This document shows, piece after piece, positions 41,421 through 51,175 of a stretch of DNA of 64,000 bases. Both the position numbers and the translations under genes were made by a program. The DNA comes from Streptomyces abyssomicinicus (lineage in GTDB: Bacteria; Actinomycetota; Actinomycetes; Streptomycetales; Streptomycetaceae). Under the pieces are notes generated by a model, which saw only the letters and a program-made list of their open reading frames with translations, was not told the origin of the DNA and did no database searches. The stretch lies in the NCBI RefSeq assembly GCF_008974245.1, contig NZ_BBZI01000007.1, positions 515,629 to 579,628 on the forward strand, read 5' to 3'. The number at the start of each line of letters is the position of its first letter. Position 1 is the stretch's first letter.

Positions 41421-42335
41421 GTGAACCTGGCCCGCCTCGACCTCAACCTCGTGGTCGCGCTCCGCGCCCTCCTCGAAGAACGCAACGTCACCCGAGCCGG
41501 ACAGCGCGTGGGTCTGAGCCAGCCCGCGATGAGCGCCGCCCTGGCCCGGCTGCGCCGCCACTTCGACGACGAACTCCTCTCCCGCGAGGGGAGCCAGTAC
41601 GAACTCACCGCCCTCGGCCAGGTGCTCCTCGACCGCACCGCCACCGCCTACGACGTGCTCGAACGTCTCTTCACCAGTCAGGCCGACTTCGATCCGGCCA
41701 CCGAGACCCGCGAGTTCCGCATCGTCTCCTCCGACTACGCCGTCGACGTCTTCGGTGTCGAGCTCGCCCGCGTCGTGCACGAGGAGGCCCCGGGCATCCG
41801 CCTGCGCTTCACCCGCACCCCCCTCACCGTCGTCGACGACACCGCGAGTCTGCTCAGCGCCACCGACGGCCTGTTGATGCCCCACGGCGTCATCAGCGGC
41901 TTCCCCGCCACCGACCTCTACGACGACCGCTGGGTCTTCGTCGTCGCCGACGACCACCCCAGCGTCGAGGACCGCCTCACCCGCCAGGACCTCGCCCGCC
42001 TGCCCTGGGTCACCTACCAGCGCACCTACGACGCCCCGGCGGTCCGCCAGCTCGGCATGCTCGGCATCGAACCGCGCGTCGAGGTCTCCTGCGACAGCTT
42101 CCACGCCCTGCCCGCCCTCGTCGCCGGCACCCGCCGCATCGCCCTCGTGCAGGCCCGCCTCGCGCACCGGCTCGCCCCGATCGCCGCCGTACGCGTCCTC
42201 GACCCGCCCTACGAGGCCGTGCCGCTCCGCGAGGCCCTGTGGTGGCATCCCGTGCAAACGCATGACGCGGCCCACATCTGGTTCAGGGAGACCGCGGCGA
42301 GGGTCGGGCGCCGCATCGCGGACACGCAGCCCTGA
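41421..42335 (+). CDS. LysR-family regulator with NodD-like N-terminus
   Basis: A 304-residue LysR-type activator. The N-terminus LDLNLVVALRALLEERNVTRAG runs into the helix-turn-helix VGLSQPAMSAALARLRRHF (residues ~31-49), a pattern shared with NodD/NahR/FdeR-type regulators that sense aromatics and flavonoids. The effector domain (~90-300) has the usual two lobes. It has a GTG start. It is divergent from the meta operon and followed by an MFS gene in the same direction, so it probably activates both. The actual inducer cannot be read. Confidence 0.9.
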   Translation: MNLARLDLNLVVALRALLEERNVTRAGQRVGLSQPAMSAALARLRRHFDDELLSREGSQYELTALGQVLLDRTATAYDVLERLFTSQADFDPATETREFRIVSSDYAVDVFGVELARVVHEEAPGIRLRFTRTPLTVVDDTASLLSATDGLLMPHGVISGFPATDLYDDRWVFVVADDHPSVEDRLTRQDLARLPWVTYQRTYDAPAVRQLGMLGIEPRVEVSCDSFHALPALVAGTRRIALVQARLAHRLAPIAAVRVLDPPYEAVPLREALWWHPVQTHDAAHIWFRETAARVGRRIADTQP

Positions 42336-42338
42336 ATG

Positions 42339-42364
42339 CCCCCGTGCGCCACTTCGCGCAGGGG
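42339..42364 (+). terminator. Hairpin after the LysR gene
   Basis: Arms cccc+tgcgc and gcgca+gggg pair with a 2-nt bulge and a 6-nt loop, 4 bp past the stop codon. It suggests the MFS gene may have its own promoter in the 220-bp gap that follows. Confidence 0.4.
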
Positions 42365-42555
42365 CTACGGGAACACGGCGGAGCTCCGATCCACGGAACG
42401 GATGGCAGCCATCGTGAAACCGGATGGCGGGGAGGGTGGGCAGCGCGGTCGGCGACACGCATAGTCGAGGGCATTCCGCCCCGGTTCCGGCGCCACCCCC
42501 ATCAGCCACCTCGACCGGGTGCCACTCTCACCCCTCCCCTTACTGGAGTGCCGTG

Positions 42556-43791
42556 ATGCCCGCTTCCGTCGTGCCGCCGTCCCACGAACACGTACCCGAC
42601 ACCGCCCCGGCCGGACGCCTTCCCGCCGTCGTCCTCATGGCCGGAAGCTGTCTGCCCGTCCTCGGAGCGGTGCTCCTGGCGCCCGTGCTGCCCCGTATGC
42701 AGGACCACTTCGGCGGCGTGCCGGGCAGCGCGGCGCTGGTCCCCCTCGTCCTCACCGTCCCGGCGCTCGCGCTCGCCCTGCTCGCCCCCTTCGCCGGGAT
42801 GATCGTCGACCGGCTCGGCCGCAAGCGCCTGCTCGTCGCCGCCACCGTCCTGTACGCCCTCTTCGGGACGGCGCCCCTCTGGCTGGAGTCGCTCCACGCC
42901 ATCCTGATCAGCCGTGTCCTGGTGGGCATCGCCGAAGCGGCGATCATGACGGCCTGCACCACCCTGATCGGCGACCACTACAGCGGGGAGCTCCGCGACC
43001 GCTACCTCGCCCTGCAGACCATGTGCGCCTCCGCCTCGGCCACGGTCTTCTTCGTCCTCGGGGGAGTGCTCGGGGCCGCCGACTGGCGCGCTCCCTTCTG
43101 GCTCTACGCCGTCGGCCTGCTCATCGCGCCCGTCATGGCCCGCGTCCTGCCGGCGCCTGGCCCGTCGAAGCGCGGCACCGAGACCGGGGCGCCGCTCCCG
43201 CGGCGTCCGTTCCCCGTCCGGCGTATGGCCGGCGTCTGCCTCCTCACCGTCTTCGGCGCCGTCGTCTTCTACACCGTCCCCGTCGAGATGGCCTACCTCC
43301 TGGACGCCCTCGGAACCGACTCCACCGGCACCATCGGGGCCGTCACGGCGGTGGCGAGCGCCGCGACCGTCCTCGGCTCCGTCCCCTTCACCCGTCTCTC
43401 CCCGGACCGTCGCCACCGCCTGCCCGCCCTGCTCCTCCTCTGCGCCGCGGGCTTCCTGCTGATGGGCCTCGCCGACAGCCTCCCCCTCCTGATCGCCGGC
43501 GCCGTCGTCAACTGTGTCGGCACCGGCCTGCTGTTGCCGTCGCTGGTCACCCGGGCCATGTCCCTCCTGGAGTTCGCCGACCGGGGCCGCGGCATGGGTC
43601 TGTGGACCGCCGCCTTCTTCCTCGGCGAGTTCCTCTGCCCTCTGGTCCTGCTGGCCGGCAAGGAACCGGCGGGCGGCCTCGCCACTGCCGTCGCCCTCCT
43701 CGGGGTGGCCACCGCGGTCCTCGCCGCGGCGCTCCTCACGGCCGCCCGTCGCCCCGTACCCGCCGGCTCGCCCGAAAGTGTCCGGCAGTGA
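42556..43791 (+). CDS. Major facilitator superfamily transporter
   Basis: A 411-residue MFS permease with 12 predicted spans. The loop 2-3 motif GMIVDRLGRKRLL near residues 80-92 and the helix-4 RVLVGIAEAAIMTACTTLIGDHY region (about 118-140) are typical. The N-terminal 25 residues are hydrophilic. Its place beside the LysR regulator and aromatic operons suggests uptake or efflux of an aromatic compound. Start 42556 has GGAG 8 bp upstream; the longer reading from 42424 begins within the LysR-MFS gap and looks non-coding. Confidence 0.87.
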   Translation: MPASVVPPSHEHVPDTAPAGRLPAVVLMAGSCLPVLGAVLLAPVLPRMQDHFGGVPGSAALVPLVLTVPALALALLAPFAGMIVDRLGRKRLLVAATVLYALFGTAPLWLESLHAILISRVLVGIAEAAIMTACTTLIGDHYSGELRDRYLALQTMCASASATVFFVLGGVLGAADWRAPFWLYAVGLLIAPVMARVLPAPGPSKRGTETGAPLPRRPFPVRRMAGVCLLTVFGAVVFYTVPVEMAYLLDALGTDSTGTIGAVTAVASAATVLGSVPFTRLSPDRRHRLPALLLLCAAGFLLMGLADSLPLLIAGAVVNCVGTGLLLPSLVTRAMSLLEFADRGRGMGLWTAAFFLGEFLCPLVLLAGKEPAGGLATAVALLGVATAVLAAALLTAARRPVPAGSPESVRQ

Positions 43792-44020
43792 TCCGGGCAA
43801 GGTGCCGAGCGGAACGCCCAAGGTGGAACGGCATGACCGGTTCGGGTGTCCCCCCCTTTTCGGGTGTCCCCGCCTCGTGGACGTGCTGAGGAGTCTGCCC
43901 GGCCGTGCGCTCGACGAGCGCACGGCCCGCACGCGTGCCCACGGCGTGGGCGCCGCGCCGGCGGACCGACGGCGGCAACGCCACCGCACGCGGCGAAGGG
44001 CGCGTTCCAGCGACCCGCGG

Positions 44021-45070
44021 CTACCGGACGCCGGGTGCCGCGGTGCTGCGCCGGACGACCAGCCGTGGGGTCATGGTGGTCTGCATGGCCCGGTCCCGCC
44101 GTCGTTCGACGCGTTCGATCAGCATGCGTGCGGCGGTCGCGCCCATGGTGTGACCGGCCTGATCCACGCTGGTGAGCTGGACGGGAGCGAGCGAGGCGAT
44201 CGCGGTGTTGTTGTAGCCGACCAGCGAAACGTCGCCGGGGATGGACAGCCCGAGATCGGCGGCAGCGCGGTAGATACCCAGAGCCGCGACGTCGGCGCCG
44301 GTCAGGATCGCGGTGGGACGGTCGTCACCGGACAGCAGGGCGAGGCCGGCCGTGTGGCCGCCGTCGTCGGAGTAGGCGGCGTGACGCACGCGTGCGCGGC
44401 CGGACAAGCCGTGGCGGTCCATGGCTCGGAGGTAGCCGTCGGCGAGGGCGATCTCCGGAGTCCGCTGCCAGCGACCGGCCTTGTTGCCGGCCGCCGAGAC
44501 CAGGGCGATGTCCCGGTGGCCGAGCGCGACGAGGTGGTCGACCACCAGCCCCGCGCCCACGTCGTCCGCGTCCACGACGGAATCGTGGACGTCGGAGGCG
44601 TCGTGGTGGCCGATGACCACGGTAGGGGTCACCGCGGCCGTCGCCAGCACCTCCGGGCGCGGAGTCCCGGGCGCGATGAGGATCAGGCCGTCCATCTGAC
44701 GGTCCACCAGTGCCCGGACGGTGCGCGCCTGGTCCTCCGCGCCGAAACCCGCCGCCCCGATGAGCACCGTGTACTCGCTGTCCTCCAACTGGTCGCGGAT
44801 GCCGTCGAGGATGTCGGCGAAGAACGGGTTGCGGACGTTGTCGAGCAGGACGCCGACCGTGTAGGTGCGTCCCCGCATGCCCCGGGCGGCGGCATGGGGC
44901 CGGTAGCCCAGCTCGGCCATGGCGGTCCGGACCCGTTCCTGCATGGCCGGACTGACGCCGTAGGCGTTGCGCATGACCTTGGACACCGCGGCGGTGGATA
45001 CGCCGGCGTGGCGGGCGACATCGGTGATGGTCACCCGCTTGGCGTTCCTGGCTGAGCTGTCCGTAGCCAT
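44021..45070 (-). CDS. LacI-family regulator of the rhamnosidase/ABC locus
   Basis: A 349-residue LacI/GalR repressor. The helix-turn-helix TITDVARHAGVSTAAVSKVM lies at residues ~14-33, the hinge region AARGMRGRTYTVGVLL near 62 and the ligand core ends with SLVGYNNTAIASLAPVQLTSV near 290. It faces away from the sugar ABC operon; shared aacgttctac sites lie in the gap and near its own start. It most likely represses that operon and itself until a rhamnoside-derived ligand is present. Start 45070 is chosen for the family N-terminus; a GTG at 45094 with the same frame is possible. Confidence 0.88.
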   Translation of the reverse strand: MATDSSARNAKRVTITDVARHAGVSTAAVSKVMRNAYGVSPAMQERVRTAMAELGYRPHAAARGMRGRTYTVGVLLDNVRNPFFADILDGIRDQLEDSEYTVLIGAAGFGAEDQARTVRALVDRQMDGLILIAPGTPRPEVLATAAVTPTVVIGHHDASDVHDSVVDADDVGAGLVVDHLVALGHRDIALVSAAGNKAGRWQRTPEIALADGYLRAMDRHGLSGRARVRHAAYSDDGGHTAGLALLSGDDRPTAILTGADVAALGIYRAAADLGLSIPGDVSLVGYNNTAIASLAPVQLTSVDQAGHTMGATAARMLIERVERRRDRAMQTTMTPRLVVRRSTAAPGVR

Positions 45071-45097
45071 GAGAACCCTGATCTCCTCGTTCACGGT

Positions 45098-45109
45098 GCA
45101 ACGTTCTAC
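45098..45109. promoter_or_regulatory. LacI operator candidate near the regulator start
   Basis: The sequence gcaacgttctac shares aacgttctac with a second site at 45221-45230. It lies 28 bp upstream of the LacI start, suiting autorepression. Confidence 0.6.
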
Positions 45110-45218
45110 GCCCGGAGCCGGCAAGGGATTCCTGTGTTCGACCAGGCGAAGCCGATGTTACGCGTCTGTGTCTTGACGACGCCAGAGGGATGACGCCATG
45201 GTGTTTCCAGACTGATGG

Positions 45219-45230
45219 AGAACGTTCTAC
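45219..45230. promoter_or_regulatory. LacI operator candidate upstream of the sugar ABC operon
   Basis: The sequence agaacgttctac contains the perfect palindrome agaacgttct centred about 95 bp before the binding-protein start. It repeats the ten-base core seen at 45100-45109. Confidence 0.65.
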
Positions 45231-45318
45231 ACCCTCCGTCTCTGCGCGGCCGATGTTCCCGCCGCCCCTCGCGCCCGCTGAGCGCTTCTTCTTCTCTCAC
45301 GATCCCTGGGAGTCTCCA

Positions 45319-46629
45319 GTGCCCCACCGCATGCTCCGTGCCCGCCGCCTGACTCTTGTCTCGGCCGGCGCCATGTCCATGGCCCTTCTCGCCACCGCCT
45401 GTGGTGGAGGCGGCGGTGGCACCTCCGCGGCGCCCAAGGACTTCACCTACCTCGGCGTCACCGAGAACACGACCACGCGCACGGCGCTGGCCACGCTCTC
45501 CGAGGGCTCCTGCAAGGCCGAGAACGACGCCCTGCCGCTGAAGACCGAGACCGTCCCCCAGGCGCAGCTGGACCAGAAGCTCCAGCTGCTCGCCGGTCAG
45601 GACGCCCTGCCCGCCCAGTTCGCCGCGGGCAACGCGCCCGCGCTGACCAAGCAGCTCGCCAAGAGCGGCAAGGTCGCGGACATCGAGCTCGAGCTGAAGC
45701 GTTACGGTGCCCTCGACCAGCTGGAGCCGGCCGCGGTCTCCACGATCAAGGCCCTGTACGGCGGCAAGCTGATGGCGCTGCCGTACGAGTACAACATCGA
45801 GGGCTTCTTCTACAACAAGAAGCTCTTCGAGGAGAACGGCATCGCCGTCCCCGGCACCTGGGACGAACTGCTCGCCGCCGCGGACGAGCTGGACGCCAAG
45901 GGCGTCCAGCCGTTCTCCGCCTCCGGCGCCCAGGGCTGGCCGCTCACCCGCCTCATCAGCGGCTACCTCTACCGCAGCCTCGGCCCGGACGCCCTCGAGA
46001 AGGTCGCCGACGGCAGCGCCGAGCTGACCGACCCCGAGTACGTCAAGGCGGCCGAGGAGGTCGCCGCCCTCGGGAAGAAGGGCTACTTCGGCAAGGGCGT
46101 CGGCTCCATCGACTACGACACCGCGATGAACCAGTTCCTCACCGGCAGGTCCGGCATGTTCTACATGGGCAGCTGGGCCCTCGCCAACATCGCCGACCCC
46201 GAGCAGAACAAGGTCGGTGCCGAGAACGTCGGCTTCATGCCCTTCCCCGCCGTCAAGGGCGGAGCCGGCTCCATCGACCAGTACCCCTCCAACATCGGTC
46301 TCGCCGTCACCTTCGGCTCGAAGACCTTCAACGACAAGACCGGTGACTGGCTCGGCTGCATCTCCAAGAACTACGGCAGCACCGCCCTGAAGGACCACGG
46401 CGCCATCTCCGGCTTCAAGGTCAACACCCCGGTCGAGGACGCCAACGAGGTCACCACCACCGTCCGGAAGACCATCAGCTCCTCCCAGCAGAACGTCCTG
46501 TGGTTCGAGGCGCTCTTCAGCACCAAGGCCACCACGGTCAGCAACACCACGGCCGCCGGTCTCGTCAACGGCAGCGTCAGCCCCCAGCAGTTCATGGAGA
46601 CCGTCCAGGCCGCACTGGGCGGTCGGTAA
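45319..46629 (+). CDS. Sugar ABC transporter substrate-binding lipoprotein
   Basis: A 436-residue family 1 solute-binding protein. A lipoprotein signal (residues 1-28) ends in the lipobox LLATAC followed by a poly-Gly linker. The mature part has KALYGGKLMALPYEYNIEGFFYNKKLFEENGI (about residues 149-180), typical of oligosaccharide binders, and late segments AMNQFLTGRSGMFYMGSW near 270. It captures a sugar or glycoside outside the membrane for the two permeases encoded downstream. GTG 45319 has GGGAG upstream; longer readings lack a signal. Rhamnosylated ligands are inferred from the GH78 neighbour. Confidence 0.9.
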   Translation: MPHRMLRARRLTLVSAGAMSMALLATACGGGGGGTSAAPKDFTYLGVTENTTTRTALATLSEGSCKAENDALPLKTETVPQAQLDQKLQLLAGQDALPAQFAAGNAPALTKQLAKSGKVADIELELKRYGALDQLEPAAVSTIKALYGGKLMALPYEYNIEGFFYNKKLFEENGIAVPGTWDELLAAADELDAKGVQPFSASGAQGWPLTRLISGYLYRSLGPDALEKVADGSAELTDPEYVKAAEEVAALGKKGYFGKGVGSIDYDTAMNQFLTGRSGMFYMGSWALANIADPEQNKVGAENVGFMPFPAVKGGAGSIDQYPSNIGLAVTFGSKTFNDKTGDWLGCISKNYGSTALKDHGAISGFKVNTPVEDANEVTTTVRKTISSSQQNVLWFEALFSTKATTVSNTTAAGLVNGSVSPQQFMETVQAALGGR

Positions 46630-46719
46630 CCCCCGCGGGACGGGCGGCCCGCCGGGCCGAGGCGCGCCGCCCGTCCCCGTCCGGCCGCCCCTTCACCAGA
46701 AACGAAGTGGACACCACTC

Positions 46720-47604
46720 ATGCACCGCGTACTCGGTGACCGCAGGGCGATCACGATCCTGCTCGGTCCCGCACTTCTCGTCTACTCACTGATCATGCTG
46801 GTCCCGATGGTGTGGTCGCTCGGGTACTCCTTCACCGAGGGCAACTCCATCGAGGGCTTCACCGGCAACGGCCTGGACAACTTCAGCCGGCTCCTCGACG
46901 ACCCGGCCGTCCACGACGCCTTGTGGTTCACCCTGAAGTACGCGGTCGTCGTCACCGCCGGCCAGGTCGTCGCCGGCTACCTCCTGGCCCTGCTCTACGT
47001 CTTCTTCCTCAAGAAGGCGTCCGCTCCGGTCCGCACCCTGGCCTTCTTCCCGGTCGTACTCCCGACGGTCGCCGTCGGCCTGCTCTTCCAGAAGCTCTTC
47101 CAGGTCGCCCCCCAGCCCGGACCGGTCAACTCCCTCCTCAACGCTTTCGGCTTCGAGTCCGTCGACTTCTTCGGCAGCGCCGGCAGCGCCTTCTGGGTCC
47201 TGATCATCATGGACATCTGGCGCTCCATGGGGTTCTACGCCGTCCTGCTGTTCGCCGGGCTCGTCGACATCCCCGACGAGGTCCTCGAGTCGGCCCGGCT
47301 CGACGGCGCGTCCGGCCCGCGTCTGATCCGCCACATCGTCCTGCCGCTCTCGATGCCCGTCCTCATGTCGTCGCTGATCTTCAGCATCAACGGCACCCTG
47401 AAGGTCTTCGACTCCGTCGTCGCCCTCACCAACGGCGGGCCCGGCAACGGCACCACCCCGCTGACCCTGTACATGTTCCAGTCGTCGTTCACCTACAGCG
47501 AGTACGGCTACGGCAGCACCATCGCGCTGCTCCTCACCGTCGTCTGCCTCCTGGTGAGCCTGGCGGTCTACCGCGTCTCGCGGCGCGACAACACGGAGAG
47601 CTGA
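46720..47604 (+). CDS. Sugar ABC transporter permease (MalF-type)
   Basis: A 294-residue permease with six spans. The EAA loop reads VLESARLDGASGPRLIRHI near residue 188, followed by VLPLSMPVLMSS. It pairs with the next permease to form the translocation pore. No ATP-binding gene is in the operon, so the shared MsiK-type ATPase encoded elsewhere, common in Streptomyces, is presumably used. The ATG follows the binding-protein stop by 90 bp. Confidence 0.92.
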   Translation: MHRVLGDRRAITILLGPALLVYSLIMLVPMVWSLGYSFTEGNSIEGFTGNGLDNFSRLLDDPAVHDALWFTLKYAVVVTAGQVVAGYLLALLYVFFLKKASAPVRTLAFFPVVLPTVAVGLLFQKLFQVAPQPGPVNSLLNAFGFESVDFFGSAGSAFWVLIIMDIWRSMGFYAVLLFAGLVDIPDEVLESARLDGASGPRLIRHIVLPLSMPVLMSSLIFSINGTLKVFDSVVALTNGGPGNGTTPLTLYMFQSSFTYSEYGYGSTIALLLTVVCLLVSLAVYRVSRRDNTES

Positions 47605-47609
47605 ACGCC

Positions 47610-48512
47610 ATGGCCATCGACACCCTCCAGAAGACCGCCGGCACCGGCCACCGGCGCACCGAGCGGTCGCCGCTCCGCGCAGCACGCAAGGCCGGCGGCC
47701 GCATGTGGGTCCGGCTCGCCGTCGCCGTCCTCCTGATCATCGAGGTCTACCCGCTGATCTGGATGTTCCTGACCTCGGTCAAATCCAACAGCGACTATCT
47801 CGACAACTCCACCTGGAGCCTGCCCACCACCTGGGAATGGGGCAACTACGCGGAAGCCTGGACCACCGGCAACATCGGCCTCTACGTCAAGAACAGCCTG
47901 CTGGCCGTCGTCCCCGCACTCGCCCTCATCCTGCTGCTCGGTACCGCGGCGGGCTTCGCCCTGCAGATCATGGTCTGGAAGGGCCGAAGCCTGACCCTCC
48001 TCGTCTTCCTCGCCGGCATGATGGTCCCCCCGCAGATGATCCTGCTGCCGCTGTTCACCATCTACTTCCAGACCGGCCTGTCCGGCACCCTGTGGCCGCT
48101 CGTCCTCACCTACACCGGCACCGGCCTGCCCCTGACCGTCTTCATGATGGCCACCTACTACAGGACCGTTCCGCGCGAACTCCTCGAGGCCGCCACCCTC
48201 GACGGCGCCGGCATCCTGCGCGCCTTCTGGACCATCAGCGTGCCCATGGTCCGCAACGCCCTGCTCACCGTCGGCCTGGTCCAGTTCTTCTTCATCTGGA
48301 ACGACCTGCTGATCGCGCTGACCTTCACCAACAGCCAGGACCTGCGCACCGTCCAGGTCGGCCTGCTCAACTTCTCCGGCGACTTCGGCGCCACCCAGTA
48401 CGGCCCGCTCTTCGCGGCCATCTGCATCAACGTCTTCGGCACCCTCGTGATCTACCTCTTCCTCAACCAGAAGGTCATGAAGGGCCTCACCTCGGGAGCG
48501 GTCAAAGGCTGA
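47610..48512 (+). CDS. Carbohydrate ABC transporter permease (MalG-type)
   Basis: A 300-residue permease with six spans after a basic N-terminal tail of 30 residues. The EAA loop is VPRELLEAATLDGAGILRAF near residue 190, then the SVPMVRNALLTVGLVQFFF region (about 212-230). It starts 5 bp after the first permease stop, so the two are surely cotranscribed. The rhamnosidase gene follows by 46 bp in the same operon. Confidence 0.92.
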   Translation: MAIDTLQKTAGTGHRRTERSPLRAARKAGGRMWVRLAVAVLLIIEVYPLIWMFLTSVKSNSDYLDNSTWSLPTTWEWGNYAEAWTTGNIGLYVKNSLLAVVPALALILLLGTAAGFALQIMVWKGRSLTLLVFLAGMMVPPQMILLPLFTIYFQTGLSGTLWPLVLTYTGTGLPLTVFMMATYYRTVPRELLEAATLDGAGILRAFWTISVPMVRNALLTVGLVQFFFIWNDLLIALTFTNSQDLRTVQVGLLNFSGDFGATQYGPLFAAICINVFGTLVIYLFLNQKVMKGLTSGAVKG

Positions 48513-48558
48513 CCGCGGCCTGCCGCCCCACCTCCCGAGCACACGAAAGGCCCCTTCC

Positions 48559-51147
48559 TTGCAGCCCTTCCAGCCCTCCCCGCCGCGCTTCGAGCACCTG
48601 ACGGACGGTCTCGGCATCGGAACCGGCACCCCCCGGCTGTCCTGGACCCCCGCCGCCGAAGCCGGCGACCAGCACGCCTATGAAGTCGAGGTCGAACGCC
48701 ACGGCCGCACCCACCGCACCGGCCGCGTCACCGGAGCCGACCACGTCCTCGTCGCCTGGCCCGCCGAACCGCTCACCTCCCGCGAACGCGCCGTCGTCCG
48801 CGTCCGCACCTGGTCGGCAGGCGACGACGAGCCGTCGGGGTGGAGCGAGCCCAGCACCGTCGAGGCCGGCCTGCTCGCGCCCACGGACTGGTCCGCGGTA
48901 CCCGTCGGCGCGGCCTGGGACGAGGACCCGGCGGCAGAACGCCGCCCGGCCCGGGTGCGCAAGCACTTCCGTGCCGACGACAAGCCGGTCCGCAGCGCCC
49001 GGCTCTACATCACCGCCCATGGCCTGTACGAGGCCGAGATCAACGGCATCCGCGTCGGTGACGAGGCCCTCGCCCCGGGCTGGACCGTCTACCCCCACCG
49101 GCTGCGCTACCGCACGCATGACGTCACCGCCTTCCTCACGCACGGCGCCAACACCATCGGCGCCTGGCTGGGCGACGGCTGGTACCGCGGGAAGTACGGC
49201 TTCGACGGCGGCACCCGCAACATCTACGGCACCGACCAGTCCCTCGTCGCACAGCTGGAGATCACCTACGCCGACGGCACGACCACCGTCGTCGCCACCG
49301 ACCGCACCTGGCAGGCGGCACCCGGTCCCATCCTCACCAGCGGCCTGTACGAGGGGGAGACGTTCGACGCCCGTCTCGACGACCCCCACTGGTCCACGCC
49401 TTCGGCATCGCCGGACGGCTGGACCGCCGTACGCACCGGCACCAGGGACCCTCGGACGCTCGTCGCGCCCGACGGGCCCCCGGTCCGCTGCACCGAGGAG
49501 ATCCGTCCGGTCTCCGTCACCCGCACCCCCGACGGCCGTCACCTGCTCGACTTCGGCCAGAACCTCGTCGGCCGCCTACGCGTCACCGCCGACGGCCCCG
49601 CCGGCACCACCCTCATTCTCCGCCACGCCGAGGTCCTGCAGGACGGCGAACTCGCCACCCGTCCCCTGCGGGAAGCGCACTCCACGGACACGCTGATCCT
49701 GCCCGGCACCGGGCCGTACACCTGGGAGCCCCGCTTCACCCTCCACGGCTTCCGGTACGCGGAGATCACCGGCTGGCCCGGCGAGCTCGCCCCGCACGCC
49801 GTCGCCGCACGCGTCCACCACACGGACATGCGCCGCACCGGCTGGTTCACATGCAGCGACCCGAGGGTCAACCGGCTCCACGACAACGTCCTGTGGAGCA
49901 TGCGCGGCAACTTCGTCGACATCCCCACGGACTGCCCGCAGCGCGACGAACGCCTCGGCTGGACCGGCGACATCCAGGTCTTCGCCCCCACCGCCGGCTT
50001 CCTCTACGACTGTGCCGGCATGCTCGACTCCTGGCTCACCGACGTCGGCCTCGAACAGCTCCCGGACGGCACCATCCCTTGGTACGTTCCCGTCATCCCC
50101 GGCGAACCGATGTGGACGCCCATCCGGCCCGGAGCCGCCTGGGGCGACGTCGCCACCCTCACCCCCTGGGCCCTCCACCGGCGCTTCGGGGACCTCGAAC
50201 TCCTGCGCCGCCACTACGCCATGGGCAAGGCGTGGGTGGACCTCGTCGAGAAGCTCGCCGGCCAGGACCGGCTCTGGGACACCGGCTTCCAGCTCGGCGA
50301 CTGGCTCGACCCCGCCGCCCCGCCCGACGACCCCGCCGCCGGCCGCACCGACCGGTACCTCGTCGCCACCGCCTACTTCGCTCACTCCACACGCCATCTC
50401 GCCCGCGCCGCCCGCGAACTGGGCAACCCCGGTGACGCCACCCACTACGGCACCCTGGCCGAGGAGATCACCACGGCCTTCCGCCGCCGGTACCTCCGCC
50501 CCGACGGCCGCCTGACCAGCGACAGCCCGACCGCGTACGCCCTCGCGATCGTCTTCGACCTCCTGGACGCGGGCTCGCGCCAGGCCGCCGGTGACCGACT
50601 GGCCGCACTCGTCGAGCAGGACGAAGCCCGTATCGCCACGGGCTTCGTCGGCACCCCCCTCATCTGCGACGCGCTGACCGACACCGGGCACCTCGACACC
50701 GCCTACCGGCTGTTGCTGCAGACCGACTGCCCCTCCTGGCTGTACACCGTCTCCATGGGCGCCACCACGATCTGGGAGCGCTGGGACAGTCTGCGACCCG
50801 ACGGCACCCTCAACCCCGGCGGCATGACCTCCTTCAACCACTACGCCCTCGGCGCCGTCGCCGACTGGCTCCACCGGGTCGTCGGCGGCATCGAGGTCAC
50901 CGAGCCAGGCGCCCGGGCCCTCGCCTTCCGGCCTCGCCCAGGGGGCGGCATCACCTGGGCGCGCACCCGCTACGAGACGCCGCACGGCACCGCCTCCTTG
51001 TTCTGGGAGACCACCTCGGACGGCATGAGGGCAGAGATCACCGTGCCCCCGAACTGCACGGCCGTCGTCGAACTGCCCGGGCGCGCACCCGGCAGACTCA
51101 CCTCGGGCAGACACACCCTTCAGTCCACCGACGTCATCTCACAATGA
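48559..51147 (+). CDS. Alpha-L-rhamnosidase, GH78
   Basis: An 862-residue GH78 enzyme without a signal peptide, so probably cytoplasmic. N-terminal beta domains (~1-330) include the family FHVSPHG-like RLYITAHGLYEAEING (about 149-164) segment. The (alpha/alpha)6 catalytic domain has DCPQRDERLGWTGD at D458-D471 with the catalytic acid residues, then a C-terminal beta domain with FNHYALGAVADWLHR near 757-771. It removes terminal alpha-L-rhamnose from imported glycosides, feeding the rha genes at 23-28 kb. It has a TTG start with GAAAGG upstream. A hairpin follows the stop. Confidence 0.92.
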   Translation: MQPFQPSPPRFEHLTDGLGIGTGTPRLSWTPAAEAGDQHAYEVEVERHGRTHRTGRVTGADHVLVAWPAEPLTSRERAVVRVRTWSAGDDEPSGWSEPSTVEAGLLAPTDWSAVPVGAAWDEDPAAERRPARVRKHFRADDKPVRSARLYITAHGLYEAEINGIRVGDEALAPGWTVYPHRLRYRTHDVTAFLTHGANTIGAWLGDGWYRGKYGFDGGTRNIYGTDQSLVAQLEITYADGTTTVVATDRTWQAAPGPILTSGLYEGETFDARLDDPHWSTPSASPDGWTAVRTGTRDPRTLVAPDGPPVRCTEEIRPVSVTRTPDGRHLLDFGQNLVGRLRVTADGPAGTTLILRHAEVLQDGELATRPLREAHSTDTLILPGTGPYTWEPRFTLHGFRYAEITGWPGELAPHAVAARVHHTDMRRTGWFTCSDPRVNRLHDNVLWSMRGNFVDIPTDCPQRDERLGWTGDIQVFAPTAGFLYDCAGMLDSWLTDVGLEQLPDGTIPWYVPVIPGEPMWTPIRPGAAWGDVATLTPWALHRRFGDLELLRRHYAMGKAWVDLVEKLAGQDRLWDTGFQLGDWLDPAAPPDDPAAGRTDRYLVATAYFAHSTRHLARAARELGNPGDATHYGTLAEEITTAFRRRYLRPDGRLTSDSPTAYALAIVFDLLDAGSRQAAGDRLAALVEQDEARIATGFVGTPLICDALTDTGHLDTAYRLLLQTDCPSWLYTVSMGATTIWERWDSLRPDGTLNPGGMTSFNHYALGAVADWLHRVVGGIEVTEPGARALAFRPRPGGGITWARTRYETPHGTASLFWETTSDGMRAEITVPPNCTAVVELPGRAPGRLTSGRHTLQSTDVISQ

Positions 51148-51175
51148 CCGGCGACATCCGACAACCCCGCGCGGA

